From: Loktanella sp. IMCC34160
Lineage (GTDB): Bacteria; Pseudomonadota; Alphaproteobacteria; Rhodobacterales; Rhodobacteraceae
NCBI RefSeq assembly: GCF_004145845.1
Contig: NZ_SELP01000001.1
Coordinates: forward strand, 824,612-888,611
Direction of reading: 5' to 3'
Length of the DNA: 64,000 nt
Position numbers and translations under genes: made by a program. The number at the start of each line of letters is the position of its first letter. The first letter of the stretch is position 1. Under the pieces are notes generated by a model. It did not search any database. It had not been told where the DNA came from and saw only the letters and a list, made by a program, of their open reading frames with translations. Below, in pieces: positions 55,067 through 61,372 of this stretch.

Positions 55067-55498
55067 TTAGGTCGGCCGTGCGATTGCGTCCAGACGGGTT
55101 TTGAAGGCCGGGGCAATGCGCATCCCCGCTGCCATTGCTATGATGAACACCAGCCCGCCGATCCCGCCATAGGAAAGCGAGGCAACCGACGGTCCCGGGC
55201 ACAGGCCGACAAGGCCCCAGCCCGCGCCGAACAGGGCCGATCCGATGACAAGGTTATGGCCCACCCGTTGTTCCGGCCGCGGCGGGAACATGCCACCCAG
55301 CGCCGGGTTGCGCCCGCGCGTCAGCCGCCACGCCAGCATCATCGGTAGGATCGCCCCACCCATGACAAACGCAAGGGTCGGATCCCAATCGCCGAAGATA
55401 TCCAGCCAACCCTGCACCTTCTGGGTGTTGGTCATGCCTGAAATCATCAGGCCAGCGCCGAACAATCCTCCGGCAACGAAAGCAAAGAAACCGCGCAT
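55067..55498 (-). CDS. YeeE/YedE-family (DUF6691) sulfur transport protein, second half
   Basis: The 143-aa membrane protein has about four hydrophobic segments, with GGLFGAGLMISGMTN, DWDPTLAFVMGGAI and GAGWGLVGLCPGPSV, whose Cys is conserved in the family. With its partner it forms a split YeeE/YedE (PmpA/PmpB-like) channel that moves thiosulfate or other sulfur compounds. Start and stop of the two genes overlap (ATGA). Confidence 0.85.
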   Translation of the reverse strand: MRGFFAFVAGGLFGAGLMISGMTNTQKVQGWLDIFGDWDPTLAFVMGGAILPMMLAWRLTRGRNPALGGMFPPRPEQRVGHNLVIGSALFGAGWGLVGLCPGPSVASLSYGGIGGLVFIIAMAAGMRIAPAFKTRLDAIARPT

Positions 55499-55929
55499 CA
55501 GACCACCCCCAGGATATGCTTGAACAGGATGACGGACAGGCCGCCTGCCATGATGTAGAAAACCGTCGCGACCATGCCGCGCAGCGAGAACCGCGAGATC
55601 CCGCAGACCCCGTGACCCGACGTGCAGCCGTTGGCGATCCGGGTGCCGACCCCGACCAGAAGCCCGGCCCCGATGACGGCGGCAAGGTTCGGCGTCAGGT
55701 TCGTTTCGGGCTTGCCGATGAAGAACGACAGGATCAGCGGAATCGCGAAAAGTCCCGCGATGAACCACAGCCGTTCCGAGGTTTGTTTGCCCGCGGACCC
55801 GTCCACAACGCCGCCGATGATCCCCGACGCGCCCATGATCCGGCCGTTGACCAGAAGATAGACCGCCCCTGCGGTCCCAATCAGCCCGCCCCCGGCGAGC
55901 CCCCACAACCAATCTGCCTGCATTTCCAA
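55498..55929 (-). CDS. YeeE/YedE-family sulfur transport protein, first half
   Basis: The 143-aa membrane protein carries the strict family motif ANGCTSGHGVCGISRFSLRG, whose cysteines are thought to relay sulfur compounds through the pore. GLIGTAGAVYLLVNGRIMG is at the N-terminus. It is the first gene of a minus-strand trio and is divergent from an ArsR regulator of the BigR/SqrR type. Together these make a sulfide/persulfide response module. Confidence 0.87.
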   Translation of the reverse strand: MEMQADWLWGLAGGGLIGTAGAVYLLVNGRIMGASGIIGGVVDGSAGKQTSERLWFIAGLFAIPLILSFFIGKPETNLTPNLAAVIGAGLLVGVGTRIANGCTSGHGVCGISRFSLRGMVATVFYIMAGGLSVILFKHILGVV

Positions 55930-56189
55930 AATCCTGATGTTTCCGTTCCGGCGAGAGAGCAGTCCGGCCTATTGGGCCGCTGCCCGGCGATCACACCGTC
56001 CCCGCCCGCAAAGCTGTCACGCTTGCGGCAAAGCCCCGTTCCATGGCAGGTTGCAGCCTGTCAGGTCTATTGGGCCAATCGGGTCGAGAATGCGAATCTC
56101 CGTCCGATGAAGATAAGAGATGCGGAAAGCATTGCAAGAATGAAATATGTAACTATGCTGATTTTTAATTGTTCCGGGATGAAAAAATC

Positions 56190-56507
56190 ATGACCGTCAC
56201 CGATTTTTCCAATGCAATGGATGCCGCAGCCGATGAGGCGGCAGAGGTTTTGAAGGTTCTGTCCAACCCGGCGCGCCTGCGGTTGCTGTGCGCGCTCTTG
56301 GGTGGGGAACGGTCCGTTGGCGAGCTGGAAGAGGCGCTTGGGGCGAGCCAGTCCTATGTCTCGGGCCAGTTGGCGCGGATGCGGGCCGAAGGGTTGGTCA
56401 GCTGCGACAGGGACGGGCGGATCATCCGCTACCGCATTTCCGACCCGCGCGTCGAACCGATCCTTGAACGCCTTTATGATGTCTTCTGCCCTGTCCCGCC
56501 CACCTAA
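56190..56507 (+). CDS. ArsR-family repressor, BigR/SqrR-like persulfide sensor
   Basis: The 105-aa winged-helix protein has LSNPARLRLLCALLGGERSVGEL and QSYVSGQLARMRAEGLV. Cys34 in RLLC and Cys100 in DVFCP occupy the positions of the two thiol sensors of BigR and SqrR, which form a polysulfide link when sulfide is high. ATG 56190 follows GGGATG and is preferred over an upstream TTG. Divergent from the YeeE/YedE genes, with 260 nt between; the last 80 nt of this gap is AT-rich and probably holds the operator. Confidence 0.83.
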   Translation: MTVTDFSNAMDAAADEAAEVLKVLSNPARLRLLCALLGGERSVGELEEALGASQSYVSGQLARMRAEGLVSCDRDGRIIRYRISDPRVEPILERLYDVFCPVPPT

Positions 56508-56982
56508 GGTGGTGCGTGCTCGCAGGGGGCCCACAGGGTCGGGGACTTGCGGTCTGGAACCAGTGTTAACCTGATGCAATGATTGGAGCTTTGGTCTCCC
56601 GCCCGGCCTGAGCGGCGATTGAGCGGGCCCAGTTTTCCTTGCTTGCCCTTGTTTGCCTCTGGCGCTTCCCCGGGTCTTGCGCGGGTTTGTTTCCTGAAGC
56701 GGAGAAGGATCGCCCCTATGGCACACTCACAAGACCGGACGCCCGCACTTCCAAACGCTACACCCACCTCGATGGCTCCCCCCTCAACTAGGCTGCCGAC
56801 ACCCTCGCCAAAAACATCGACGTTTGTTGCAGCCCAACTTTGAGCGTCTCTGCAATTCGGTCCTTGGGGATGGTAAGGTGGCCGGAACGTGGCCAGTCGG
56901 CTCAGGCGGTCCCCGGGATCTCTTGCCTCTCGCGGTGGGGTGTGACACGTTTTGCCTCTAGGTCACATGTCGGTTGTGTTTC
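56508..56982. other. 475-base stretch without an intact gene at the island boundary
   Basis: No complete gene is supported on either strand. The stretch holds a decayed tyrosine-recombinase tail (about 56702-56820) and otherwise nothing that I recognise. Open frames on both strands are short, basic and low in recognisable structure. Confidence 0.6.
56702..56820 (+). pseudogene. remnant of a phage-type tyrosine recombinase C-terminus
   Basis: In frame with 56720 the DNA encodes DARTSKRYTHLDGSPLN, a stop (TAG at 56789), then AADTLAKNI. This resembles the end of phage-type integrases, where (T)TxRYxHL contains the catalytic tyrosine and is followed by xPLxxAADxxAxxI. Only this tail is left and it has an internal stop, so it is non-functional. 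It lies immediately before the T6SS accessory genes and probably marks an old integration event. Confidence 0.4.
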
Positions 56983-58017
56983 ATGAAGCTTTCCAGTCGG
57001 TTGCCAGTCAGCACATTGTTTTTCAAGCATTGGGGCCCTGACGACGCCGAAGTTGGCGTTGTTGTGGTCAAGGCGGAATTTCGACGTTACCCGGATGGGC
57101 GGTTGCGGGCCGAACTGGCGCCCGAGATCGCCTTTGAAGAAACCTTTGTGGGTGATCCGGCGTGGTCACCGCTCTTGGCGGATCAAGACATCGCGCCGGG
57201 CAAGCTGGCGACCGATCTGACGATCAGGGCAACCGCCCGCGCGCCGGACGGCGGTCCCGCGACCGACTGGCCCGTCACCGTTTCGATCCCGGACAGGCTG
57301 CACTACGGGTTTCAGGTCCGGGGGCCATCGGTCTGGACACATCGGCGGATAACCGGCTGGCGGCGGGAGGCGCCGGAACTGGTGAGCGAGGTGCCGATCA
57401 CCTATGCGCTGGCCTTTGGTGGGCGGGCGCCGGGGCCGGAGGGCCAGGACGCAGTGCACGAGTTCAACCCCGCGGGGATTGGCCTTGTGACCCGGGAACG
57501 TCTGGCCGCGAGGGCGGATATTTCTGTGCCGCAGATCGGCGCGCTAGGGGAGTTCATGGTCGATGATCCCCTTGCCGAAATGGGGGTGCACGGGTTCGGC
57601 CCGATTGCCAAGGCCTGGCTGCCGCGCCGGTCCGACGCGGGCACCTTCGATGAAGACTGGCAGCGCAGCCGCCACCCGCGCATGCCGCGCGATTATTCGT
57701 TGCGGTTCTGGAATGCCGCGCCGGGGCCGCTCCGGATCGCGCCCTACCTGCGCGGAGATGAAGAAATTTCGGTCACCGGCATTGCGCACGGGCCCGATCC
57801 GGTACGCCTGCGGCTGCCGGACGTGGCCTGCGCGCTTGACCTGACCGGACCCGAGACCGCCCGGGTTGCCATGTGTCTTGATACCGTGGCGCTGGACCTG
57901 AACGACGAAAACCCTCAGGCGCATACCGCGACCCTGACCTGGCGGGCGACCATCGCGGCACCGCACCGCTTTACCGCGGCCGAGGTCGTTCCCGCCGCGC
58001 CCCAGCCGGAGACCTGA
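56983..58017 (+). CDS. DUF2169 domain-containing T6SS accessory protein
   Basis: The 344-aa protein is a DUF2169 protein, a family found beside vgrG, PAAR and effector genes and thought to help load effectors. Typical parts are VVVKAEFRRYPDGRL, PITYALAFGGRAPG and a central DEDWQRSRHPRMPRDYSLRFWNAAP segment. The ATG at 56983 is used. It lies 1 nt before the DUF4150 gene. Its partner genes on the opposite strand (vgrG, effector) are about 5 kb away, and this pair points towards them. Confidence 0.85.
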   Translation: MKLSSRLPVSTLFFKHWGPDDAEVGVVVVKAEFRRYPDGRLRAELAPEIAFEETFVGDPAWSPLLADQDIAPGKLATDLTIRATARAPDGGPATDWPVTVSIPDRLHYGFQVRGPSVWTHRRITGWRREAPELVSEVPITYALAFGGRAPGPEGQDAVHEFNPAGIGLVTRERLAARADISVPQIGALGEFMVDDPLAEMGVHGFGPIAKAWLPRRSDAGTFDEDWQRSRHPRMPRDYSLRFWNAAPGPLRIAPYLRGDEEISVTGIAHGPDPVRLRLPDVACALDLTGPETARVAMCLDTVALDLNDENPQAHTATLTWRATIAAPHRFTAAEVVPAAPQPET

Positions 58018-58018
58018 G

Positions 58019-58420
58019 ATGTCCCAATCCGCCGCCCGCCATTCCGGCAAGAACGCCAAGATCATCTGCCTTGCCCCCGATGTCTGTCTGACGCCGGTTG
58101 GAAACGCGGTGGTCCCGATCCCCTATATGATCGTGTCGCAGCTGGATTGGTCGGACAAAACCGTGTCGAACACCCAGTTCACCGGGCAAAAGGCGTTTAC
58201 CATGCACAGCCGGACCAACAAGGTGACCGGCGACGAGGCAGGCACCAAAGGCGGGGTCGTCTCGGGCGTCAACACCGGCTGGTGCCGGCCGATATCCAAG
58301 AAGACATCCGTCTTCGTGAACGGCGCCGAACTGATCCAGAATGACAACATGTACGACATGAACTGCAACGGCGCCGATGGGCCGGGAAATACCGTCGGAA
58401 AACTCGTCTACTGGGAATAA
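58019..58420 (+). CDS. DUF4150 PAAR-like protein
   Basis: The 133-aa protein matches DUF4150, a PAAR-like domain that caps the VgrG spike of T6SS. It has IICLAPDVCLTPVGNAVVPIPY near the start, TGDEAGTKGGVVSG in the middle and VFVNGAELIQNDNMYDMN towards the end. There is no C-terminal toxin extension, so it acts as a tip or adaptor alone. It ends 4 nt from the end of the last array module on the opposite strand. Confidence 0.87.
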   Translation: MSQSAARHSGKNAKIICLAPDVCLTPVGNAVVPIPYMIVSQLDWSDKTVSNTQFTGQKAFTMHSRTNKVTGDEAGTKGGVVSGVNTGWCRPISKKTSVFVNGAELIQNDNMYDMNCNGADGPGNTVGKLVYWE

Positions 58421-58424
58421 CGTC

Positions 58425-58705
58425 CTAGCGTTCGGCCAGGCCAATCGCCATCGAGGCATCCAAGTAGGGCCAGAAATCCACGGGGTTCGCAAGGGTACAA
58501 CGGGTTCCGTCGACGAAATACGCAATGCCTGCGGGTTCATGGCACTGCGCAGGTCGTCATTGAGATCAAGAAGAATACAGGCGCCGCCACCAACGGACAG
58601 GATCTCAAGGACCTTCTCGGGATCCCGTGTCGCGACGAAGTCGTCATACCAGTTGATGTCCGCATCGGCGTGGTACAGCCGCCTGACGCCGATCGCGTCG
58701 GCGCC
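58425..58705 (-). pseudogene. array module D: junction fragment fused to a frameshifted unknown toxin or immunity tail
   Basis: On the minus strand the frame opens just after a stop with GADAIGVRRLYHADADI, the junction sequence of the main effector. It continues as NWYDDFVATRDPEKVLEILS and GGGACILLDLNDDLRS. A frameshift near 58540 then leads to HEPAGIAYFVDGTR and NPVDFWPYLDASMAIGLAER before the stop. No start codon is evident. The non-junction part looks like an immunity protein or toxin tip, but I do not recognise the family. It follows immunity gene C directly. Confidence 0.55.
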
Positions 58706-58780
58706 CTAACCCGGCGTTCAGGCTATTGAAAATCCTCGGGAAAGGCATCGCCGACGATGATGCGATAGGCGTCGCGTGCG
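58655..58780. repeat. copy of the junction plus immunity-gene 3' end (module D/C boundary)
   Basis: This block is nearly identical to 60888-61013. It contains the first part of the effector junction (58655-58705), a short spacer and the 3' end of immunity gene C. The two blocks show that immunity gene and following junction were duplicated together. Confidence 0.75.
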
Positions 58781-59121
58781 TTGGTGGGGCCAATTTCCCA
58801 GCGGCTCTTGTCGTCGAACTCGAAGAGCATCCTCAGCGCCCGGTCTTCGAAACGGATCATCGCAAGGCAGCGGATCCACGGATCGTCGCCCGCGATCTGG
58901 GTGAGGTCGCGCAGGCGCAGGAAACTCTGGCGCAGCTCGCGACGGATGTTCCCTGTCTCCAGCGATCCGCGAATGCCATCGGTGTAGAGATAGGACGAGC
59001 CGCCCTTGCTTGCCGTATCGAACATGAAACCCGCATAGTCCCAGTGTTCGACACTGGCATTCGCTGCCTGGCCGATCAGGTTGCCGATCTGGAAAACGAT
59101 CTCGTCTTTGGGCGAGGTCAT
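58723..59121 (-). CDS. immunity protein C, paralog of the nuclease effector's immunity protein
   Basis: The 132-aa protein aligns without gaps to the immunity protein at 60955-61353, with about 76% identity by my count. The ends are nearly invariant (PKDE...IGQAANAS; DDPWIRCLAMIRFEDRALR; AYRIIVGDAFPEDFQ). Most differences fall in residues 24-62. The fold may be related to the YezG/DUF600 immunity family that protects against nuclease toxins, but that match is tentative. It sits directly behind the truncated nuclease copy C, so it is an intact immunity gene with a damaged toxin. Confidence 0.7.
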   Translation of the reverse strand: MTSPKDEIVFQIGNLIGQAANASVEHWDYAGFMFDTASKGGSSYLYTDGIRGSLETGNIRRELRQSFLRLRDLTQIAGDDPWIRCLAMIRFEDRALRMLFEFDDKSRWEIGPTNARDAYRIIVGDAFPEDFQ

Positions 59122-59141
59122 GCTTTCTCCCTTTCCTATAT

Positions 59142-59540
59142 CTATCGAGGTCTTCCGTCGCGGAACGAGATGCGTTCGAACCCCTCACCGGGTTGGTTGT
59201 CGAAGTAGTGGGCGCGGTTATGAACTTCGATCCGGTTCCCGTTGGCGTCAACTTCAAAGACCTTGTATTCCACATCGAACCCATCCGGCACTTCCGCCCC
59301 CGGCGGGTCCACGAAGATGTCCACATCGATCTCCACCCGGTGACCGGGCGGCGGCCGGTAGACGTTGAGCCAGTCGGCCCATTCGTTCTCCATGGTTTTC
59401 CAGGCGCCACGATTGAGGTTCCTGACCTGCGGCGCGATGCCGCCATCCACCGTGTCGCCCATGAAGCGATGCCCGATCAGGTGCCCGCCATCATAGCCGC
59501 CACCGCCCATCCGCCGTCGCGTTGTCGTTGCGCGGAGTCG
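59142..59540 (-). pseudogene. array module C: truncated nuclease toxin tip with an 8-nt deletion
   Basis: The 122-aa open frame from ATG 59510 repeats the nuclease domain of the main effector (GGHLIGHRFMGDTVDGGIAP; NLNRGAWKTMENEWADWL) with very few changes until the last 40 residues, which diverge. Upstream, homology continues to about 59540, but relative to the effector (CATCCGCCCAACCGCCG on the plus strand) 8 bases are missing at about 59513. This shifts the frame. The copy lacks the junction and all N-terminal domains, so it cannot be secreted as it stands. Confidence 0.7.
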
Positions 59541-59558
59541 TGGTCTTGGGGGCTCGGC

Positions 59559-59984
59559 TTAGATGTCGATTTGTTCCTGCAGGAAGGCGAAATAGCGCGG
59601 CTCTTCCTCCCTGAAAATGTCGGCCCCTTCGGACAGATAGGCACGGATAAAGTTGTCGAGTGCCCGATCCTTCTGGCCCGTCTCAAAATAGGACTGCCCC
59701 AAACGAAGATGTAGAAATGGATTTCCAATTGCGTCCGGACCATTCAGCGCGTTCAGAAATGACCCAAGCGCGCTATCCCAGTTGGCTTCAAGAAAATATG
59801 TGTCACCGATTGCCGCCCAAAGCCAAGTAAACGCTGACCAATCGGATTGGCGAGGAGGCAGCAAAGTCAGCGCTTGTTCGAAGAAATCCCGCGCTAACCC
59901 GAAGTCTCCTCTGTCAATTGCGACGTTGCCGCTGGTCGACAGCTCGGTCACGCGGTCATAGATGTCATCCGGCAGTTCAGCCAT
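59559..59984 (-). CDS. TPR-type immunity protein B2
   Basis: The 141-aa protein is mainly helical with tetratricopeptide-like repeats (GNVAIDRGDFGLARDFFEQAL; AIGDTYFLEANWDSALGSF; LGQSYFETGQKDRALDNFIRAY). It ends in EEEPRYFAFLQEQ, much like the end of the upstream protein (DEDPKYFLFFKGK), so the two are related. TPR proteins of this size often serve as immunity partners of GH-E or other HNH-type toxins. Its start overlaps the stop of B1 by 8 nt. Confidence 0.7.
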   Translation of the reverse strand: MAELPDDIYDRVTELSTSGNVAIDRGDFGLARDFFEQALTLLPPRQSDWSAFTWLWAAIGDTYFLEANWDSALGSFLNALNGPDAIGNPFLHLRLGQSYFETGQKDRALDNFIRAYLSEGADIFREEEPRYFAFLQEQIDI

Positions 59985-60384
59985 TCTCCTTCCCCTTGAA
60001 GAACAGAAAGTACTTCGGGTCCTCATCTCGAAACGCGCGTTCGCTGATGTCAGCGGCCAACTGGAAGTATTCACGGGCCTTCTCCGGTTCGTCGAGGTGA
60101 TCGAGATAGATCGTGGCGAGTCGGAACGGGCTGTCCGAGAACCGGCGGTTAACATCTACCTCGATTGCGCGCAGAAAATGCTCCGCCGCGGCGGCATAGT
60201 TGTGGCGCTCCATTTCGACATATCCCATGCCGGCGATCGTCGGGCTGGCGAGCCCCCAATCGGTTTTCGGCTCGGGAATCGCATCCCAAGTTTGCTGCAG
60301 CAACGACATTTTCCTGTCCAGATCAAAGGTTTCCGCGCTCGAAGCGCGCTTGAGTGCGAATGCCTCGGCATATTTCTTATCCAA
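59977..60384 (-). CDS. TPR-type immunity protein B1
   Basis: The 135-aa helical protein has TPR-like segments (IAGMGYVEMERHNYAAAAEHFLRAI; ATIYLDHLDEPEKAREYFQLAA). I place the start at a TTG at 60384, because AGAGGAGG lies 8 nt before it; the ATG at 60441 lies inside the toxin B reading frame. It directly follows toxin module B and is coupled to a related gene, B2. Two tandem homologous immunity genes for one toxin suggest a duplication or protection against two toxin variants. Confidence 0.68.
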   Translation of the reverse strand: MDKKYAEAFALKRASSAETFDLDRKMSLLQQTWDAIPEPKTDWGLASPTIAGMGYVEMERHNYAAAAEHFLRAIEVDVNRRFSDSPFRLATIYLDHLDEPEKAREYFQLAADISERAFRDEDPKYFLFFKGKENG

Positions 60385-60400
60385 GTACGTGTCCTCCTCT

Positions 60401-60939
60401 TCAGCCTCTAAAAGCGGGGTCTTCCGGCATAACCGGATCAAGGTATGTTTCCGTCATGCGCCCACCACTGGCCCGATTTATTGAAAAGTGATCAAGCTCA
60501 TAATTGCCTGGGTCTAGCATCCATTGGCGCACCGCTGACGATCTTGGGCCATAGAAGCGCCCTGTGGTATTCCAATAGGTAACGGCGTCGGTCCTGTGGG
60601 ACATGTCCGCATCCTTCAGATCATACCATTCACCGTCCGATGCCTAGAAAATTGGGGGCGGACCATCGTCGAACCGGCCTTCTTCGCGCATCCTGTCGAT
60701 CACTTCTCTTCCTGTCCGACTGGTCTTGCGAGGCGTTGACTCCATGAATTCTTCACGGCGCGGCCGTTCAGCTCCCCGCACCACCGTCGTTGTCGGCGTG
60801 TCGGGCCGGGGTGTGGTCTCCGCATCTACATCGGGGTGGCCCTGCAGCTCTTCGAGGTCGGGCACCCGGTCTTCGATATCGCCGGGGATGTCCGCATCGG
60901 CGTGGTAGAGCCGCCTGACGCCGATCGCGTCGGCGCCTT
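60401..60939 (-). pseudogene. array module B: orphan toxin tip (junction plus HNH/GH-E-like domain) with an in-frame stop
   Basis: The frame opens directly after a TAA with the effector junction (GADAIGVRRLYHADADIPGD to TPTTTVVRG). It then gives a distinct tip: TSRTGREVIDRMREEGRF, then a single in-frame TAG at 60644-60646, then DGEWYDLKDADMSHRTDAV, WNTTGRFYGPRSSAVRQWM and NYELDHFSINRASGG. Reading through the TAG gives one continuous domain that resembles HNH/endonuclease VII-type toxins seen in polymorphic toxin sets. It has no secretion N-terminus and no good start codon, so it is a silent cassette. Two TPR immunity genes follow. Confidence 0.65.
60777..60939. repeat. junction repeat, copy in module B
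   Basis: This 163-bp sequence corresponds to 61871-62033 in the main effector, with about 8 mismatches by my alignment (about 95% identical). It encodes the stretch from GADAI to TVVRG that precedes the toxin tip, and ends where the tips start to differ. Confidence 0.85.
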
Positions 60940-60954
60940 AACCCGGCGTTCAGG

Positions 60955-61353
60955 CTATTGGAAATCCTCGGGAAAGGCATCGCCGACGATGATGCGATAG
61001 GCGTCATGGACGTTGGTGGGGCCGATCGCCCAGCGGGTGGTGTCTTCGAACTCAAACAGTATCCTCAGCGCCCTGTCCTCGAAACGGATCATCGCAAGGC
61101 AGCGGATCCACGGGTCGTCGCCCTCGATCTGGGTGAGGTCGCGCAGGCGGAGGAAGTTCTCACGAAGATCGCGACGGAAAAGGCGGGTATTGAGAGATCC
61201 GTATTCGCCATTGGCAAAAAGATATGGGCTGCCTCCTCGTTGGGCCGCGACGAACATGTAGCCCGCATAGTCCCAGTGTTCTGCACTGGCATTGGCGGCC
61301 TGGCCGATCATGTTCCCGATCTTGTGTACGACTTCATCCTTTGGGGTGGTCAT
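60955..61353 (-). CDS. immunity protein A for the nuclease effector
   Basis: The 132-aa cytoplasmic protein is encoded 19 nt after the effector stop and is the expected cognate immunity protein. Its paralog lies behind nuclease copy C. Conserved parts are IGQAANAS, RLRDLTQI and RCLAMIRFEDRAL. A relation to YezG/DUF600 immunity proteins is possible but not clear from motifs. The start at ATG 61353 gives a product of the same length as immunity C. Confidence 0.75.
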   Translation of the reverse strand: MTTPKDEVVHKIGNMIGQAANASAEHWDYAGYMFVAAQRGGSPYLFANGEYGSLNTRLFRRDLRENFLRLRDLTQIEGDDPWIRCLAMIRFEDRALRILFEFEDTTRWAIGPTNVHDAYRIIVGDAFPEDFQ

Positions 61354-61372
61354 TGCATTCACTTTCTTCGTC

